The notes beneath the pieces are model-generated. The model saw nothing but the letters and a program-made list of their open reading frames with translations. It was not told the DNA's origin and searched no databases. DNA of 64,000 nt from Sphingobacterium pedocola (GTDB lineage: Bacteria; Bacteroidota; Bacteroidia; Sphingobacteriales; Sphingobacteriaceae): positions 688,069 to 752,068 of the forward strand of contig NZ_MU158690.1 in assembly GCF_015209965.1 (NCBI RefSeq), written 5' to 3'. Numbering within the stretch: the stretch's first letter is position 1; the number at the start of each line of letters is the position of its first letter. The position numbers and the translations under genes were made by a program. Below are positions 61,453 through 64,000 of the stretch, in pieces.

Positions 61453-61495
61453 ATGAAACAGGGGCTTTCTTTGGAAGGTTCCTGTTTCATTTTTT
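61453..61495 (+). terminator. intrinsic terminator after the third susC/susD pair
   Basis: ATGAAACAGG (61453) pairs with CCTGTTTCAT (61481) across an 18-base loop, followed by TTTTTATA. The apparent open frame starting at 61453 is simply this hairpin read as codons. Confidence 0.85.
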
Positions 61496-61676
61496 ATAAT
61501 GCAACAAAGAAAGGTTGGATATGCTCGCCTGCTTTTAATCTTCGGACTATGCCAACTTTTAATCAGTTTTGTACTTCTAATAGTTCAAAATTAACCGTGT
61601 CAAAACCGGAAGGTGTTCTCGGCCTTGTTAAATTTTCTTATCTTAGTATGGATATCATTTAAATAATTTACCCGTT

Positions 61677-62135
61677 ATGAAGTTTGCTGATTCGTTTATT
61701 TTTACATTGTTCACCACCTGTATCCTTACATTTTCTACAATAACTGTGTCGGCACAACAGGCAAGTCGATCGAAGGTTATTGATCTCCCTGCAGATGCGG
61801 CCTTCGATCAGCTCGCTTCATCGCTCCATAATAAGGGGTATTTTCTTGCCAACGTCGACCGTTCCTCGGGATTTATACAGGTGCAGATCGTAACGAAGTA
61901 TAAAAAGAAGATGCTATCCGCCAAAAGCGGTGCTCGACGGACACTCAATTTTCTGGTGAAGCCAAATGGAAAGGCAAAGGCACAAATTGACCTAAATATT
62001 TTTCTGGAAGAAAGATTCTTTGGAGGTGATATCCATAACCGAACATTTTACTACGCGGAGAGGGAACTTTTGGAGGACCCTAAGGAATACCAACGAGCAT
62101 GGGAGCAATTGGCCGAGAGTATCACCTTCAATTGA
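61677..62135 (+). CDS. small secreted protein, unknown
   Basis: The 152-residue precursor has a signal peptide (FIFTLFTTCILTFSTITVSA, cleaved near SAQQ). The mature part begins KVIDLPADAAFDQLASSLHN with GYFLANVDRSSGFIQVQIVT, an alpha-beta pattern like small periplasmic BON or YceI-unrelated domains, but no family is named with confidence. It stands alone between a terminator and a 412-bp gap. Confidence 0.65.
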   Translation: MKFADSFIFTLFTTCILTFSTITVSAQQASRSKVIDLPADAAFDQLASSLHNKGYFLANVDRSSGFIQVQIVTKYKKKMLSAKSGARRTLNFLVKPNGKAKAQIDLNIFLEERFFGGDIHNRTFYYAERELLEDPKEYQRAWEQLAESITFN

Positions 62136-62547
62136 GGGATGACATCGTAAATGTTTTTGAGTTCTGAAAGTCCGTCGTAAATAGAATTGCCGTGACGAAG
62201 ATTATTTGTCTTAGCCGAGTGACTTACGCATGATTCGCCTGCTTACATGATGGCTTGCGGGATACTTAGTACGCTTGACAACACAGCAACGTCTGTATGA
62301 TTTTTAGTCAGTACACCGATTTCCTAGTCGCGTTAGTCGCGAAAAAATACCCCTTTTGGGGTATTTGACATCTCTTAATTATTGGATATCTTTATAACAG
62401 TGATTATTTATAACCAATAACGATTAAACTATTGAACTGGCCAGAAGTCAATATGACATCTAACCATGGATGAATGAAATAATAATGATTAACCGATAAA
62501 GCTTTGTTCTAAGAATCCAAACGAAGCCTTTATGAAAAAAAGAGAAC
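62136..62547. other. 412-bp gene-free stretch with a terminator-like hairpin
   Basis: No gene is visible. AAATACCCC-TTTT-GGGGTATTT (62345-62366) is a perfect 9-bp hairpin with flanking A and T runs. Before it, the motif GTCGCG(T/A)TAGTCGCG is a small direct repeat. The last 100 bases are AT-rich and would carry the promoter of the gene at 62548. Confidence 0.5.
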
Positions 62548-63297
62548 ATGAACGCTTTACCCCTATCAAAAAAAATAAGTGAAGATAATATCTTCAGCCA
62601 GTTGAATCTACCACTATCCAGCAAATGGCCCGACATCAAAAAGGCGTATGAAGGTCAAACAAAAGCGTTAATGGCGGAGGCCGGTGTAACGCGAGATAGC
62701 ATACAAAAAGCGCAGTGCGAACAGAAACTGAAGCGCCTAGAAATGACCTACCAATCGTTTTCTCGGCAATTGAGTGAAGAAAATGCCAAAGTTCATCAAA
62801 CCAAAGAGGCATTGAAATCTGTAGGGCTTTCTGAAACAGCAGATTGGGACAAAGTCGCGAAACGCTTCGACGATCTACGCCAAAACAATCCCGAGCAAGC
62901 TGTCAGTCTGCAACCCAAAATAGACACATTGCAAAAAAATAAAACGTTTCTGGAACGAAACTCAAAACTAGGAAATCGTACGCTCTTGACCGCGGCCTTA
63001 GTACTGAGCACGGTAGGCGTGTCATGGGCAGCCTATGCGCATTTGAGTCAAGAAGAAAAAGAAACTGTACTGGAAGCGGTTGAACAGGAAAGCGTAGCGG
63101 ATGCATCTACCGAATCGGGAACCGTTTTAAACGAGACCCCATTATTAGATGACGCTGCATTAGAACAATACGTCCTCGACAATACGTCGGTGGAGGATGA
63201 AATGCTGTCGCTATTGGGAATATTGCCTTCACCTGCTATTTCGCTCTCCTTACACTATAAAATGCAAGTATTTTCGTCATTGGTGAAATCTGTATAA
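62548..63297 (+). CDS. J-domain-like membrane protein with coiled coil
   Basis: The 249-residue protein begins with a region like a J domain (about 14-75): NIFSQLNLPLSSKWPDIKKA for helices I-II and KLKRLEMTYQSFSRQLSEEN for helix III. The HPD tripeptide needed to activate DnaK is absent. A charged, coiled-coil-prone stretch follows (about 75-140), then one membrane helix (about 144-166: LLTAALVLSTVGVSWAAYA) and an acidic 80-residue tail. It lies 56 bases before the heptad-repeat gene and is probably co-expressed. The function is unknown; a scaffold that anchors the coiled coil is one possibility. Confidence 0.6.
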   Translation: MNALPLSKKISEDNIFSQLNLPLSSKWPDIKKAYEGQTKALMAEAGVTRDSIQKAQCEQKLKRLEMTYQSFSRQLSEENAKVHQTKEALKSVGLSETADWDKVAKRFDDLRQNNPEQAVSLQPKIDTLQKNKTFLERNSKLGNRTLLTAALVLSTVGVSWAAYAHLSQEEKETVLEAVEQESVADASTESGTVLNETPLLDDAALEQYVLDNTSVEDEMLSLLGILPSPAISLSLHYKMQVFSSLVKSV

Positions 63298-63353
63298 AAA
63301 AACAGGACTAACTGAACTAACTCTATTATTATATCACAAAAATATGCTCTATT

Positions 63354-64000
63354 ATGGACTACACAGCAGATCAATTAAACGACATTCTATCCACTGCCGG
63401 CGGTACGTTAGATGAACTCATCGAAAAATCTTCGACCGCGCAGGGGCTTACCGAAGAAATCACTGCCCAGCATCAACAGGCTCAAGAAACGGCGCAGCAA
63501 CTAGAAGCTTTTGCGTCTGATGCCCAACAAAGTCAGGCGCAGGTCTCCGCTCTGCGTGATGAAACTTCTGCCCTACGCGATGAATCTACGGCGCTCCGGG
63601 ACGAATCCACTGCCCTACGCGATGAATCCACGGTGCTAAGGGATGAGTCGACTGCCCTACGCGATGAATCTACGGCGCTCCGGGACGAATCCACTGCCCT
63701 ACGCGATGAATCCACGGTGCTAAGGGATGAGTCGACTGCCTTACGCGATGAATCTACGGTACTAAGAGACGAGTCGATGGTACTACGTGACGAATCTACG
63801 GTACTAAGAGACGAGTCGACGGTACTACGTGACGAATCTACGGTACTAAGGGATGAGTCGACGGTACTACGCGATGAATCTACGGTGCTAAGAGACGAGT
63901 CGACGGTACTACGTGATGAATCTACGGTGCTAAGAGACGAGTCGACCGTACTACGTGACGAATCTACGGTGCTAAGAGACGAGTCGACCGTACTACGTGA
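63354..64000 (+). CDS. tandem-heptad coiled-coil protein (3' end outside window)
   Basis: ATG at 63354 opens a frame still open at the window end (215 codons visible). The first 66 residues (MDYTADQLNDILSTAGGTLD, then ITAQHQQAQETAQQLEAFAS) form a Gln/Ala-rich helix. From residue 67 on, the protein is an uninterrupted series of seven-residue repeats LRDES-T-A or LRDES-T-V, at least 21 of them. Leu at one position and Ala/Val three residues before the next Leu give a perfect a/d heptad pattern, so a long rigid coiled coil is expected. There is no signal peptide. The final length and C-terminal domain are unknown. Confidence 0.85.
   Translation, partial: MDYTADQLNDILSTAGGTLDELIEKSSTAQGLTEEITAQHQQAQETAQQLEAFASDAQQSQAQVSALRDETSALRDESTALRDESTALRDESTVLRDESTALRDESTALRDESTALRDESTVLRDESTALRDESTVLRDESMVLRDESTVLRDESTVLRDESTVLRDESTVLRDESTVLRDESTVLRDESTVLRDESTVLRDESTVLRDESTVLR
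63552..64000 (+). repeat. 21-bp coding tandem repeat, 21 or more copies
   Basis: Each unit has the form CTACGYGAYGAATCYACGGY and one base, coding LRDEST(A/V). Near the start an 84-bp block of four units is repeated almost exactly (63591 and 63675). Later units are arranged in 42-bp pairs (CTAAGAGACGAGTCGACGGT alternating with CTACGTGACGAATCTACGGT). Such nested periods show repeated unequal exchange. Copy number changes keep the reading frame. Confidence 0.95.

Noticed and set aside
61453..61662. 69-codon gene after the third SusD
   Set aside because: Its first codons are the terminator hairpin and it has no signal, domain or ribosome site.
63533..63715. Minus-strand protein of SSRRAVD repeats
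   Set aside because: It is the antisense reading of the LRDEST repeat gene, whose plus frame is open and starts with a sensible N-terminus.

Overview
This window reads as chromosomal DNA of a Bacteroidota bacterium, most likely a Sphingobacteriaceae member close to Sphingobacterium or Pedobacter. Support comes from three SusC/SusD outer-membrane pairs, an ECF sigma / FecR-type anti-sigma pair in front of one of them, many secreted glycoside hydrolases with Bacteroidota signal peptides, promoter -7 boxes of the TAnnTTTG type, and typical small domain families (DUF3817, DUF5675, HTTM, BACON). No rRNA, tRNA or CRISPR array was recognised. The placement is from protein family content only.

Layout. 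1-4070: the end of a GH29 alpha-L-fucosidase, a TetR-controlled membrane/rhodanese operon with a visible operator, an orphan antitoxin-like gene, an outer-membrane protein and a Crp-family regulator. 4071-12300: an accessory, decaying region. It holds a TauE/SafE permease set between fragments of a duplicated gene, a dead zeta-type toxin next to an intact partner, a HigB-type toxin killed by a one-base insertion next to an intact HigA-type antitoxin, a toxin/immunity-like pair with a 111-bp duplication, and an intact three-gene minus-strand cluster (HTH protein, AlbA_2/ATPase protein, transglutaminase-like protein) whose paralogous remains lie upstream.

12300-24060: a structured leader RNA with a possible leader peptide, then TlpA-like thioredoxin, SusC and SusD. 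After these, on the minus strand, come an exported Cys-containing small protein behind a second structured element, a Crp-like regulator, an HTTM membrane protein, its usual YSFYSP-type partner and a small exported peptide. A LytTR response regulator and histidine kinase are divergent from that operon, with a 29-bp dyad between. This is the best candidate here for an undescribed multi-gene system: envelope peptide processing, redox and uptake under two-component control.

24500-27830: a phage-like module (excisionase-type HTH, FN3 protein, DUF5675, two small membrane-associated proteins) containing a gapless array of 31 units of exactly 21 bp. 28100-47150: a large polysaccharide utilisation locus: GH105, PL22-like propeller, GH115, double GH43, ECF sigma/FecR, SusC/SusD, BACON beta-helix protein, a DUF218 fusion and a NAGPA-type phosphodiester glycosidase. 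The enzymes point to an acidic plant glycan such as pectin or arabinogalactan protein. 47200-56165: DUF2721 protein, Lrp regulator divergent from an epimerase/MetE-like pair, GH43, GH2 and an Mrp/ApbC ATPase. 56699-61426: a third SusC/SusD pair. 61677-64000: a secreted protein, then a J-domain-like membrane protein followed by a coiled-coil protein made of at least 21 tandem LRDEST(A/V) heptads that runs off the window.
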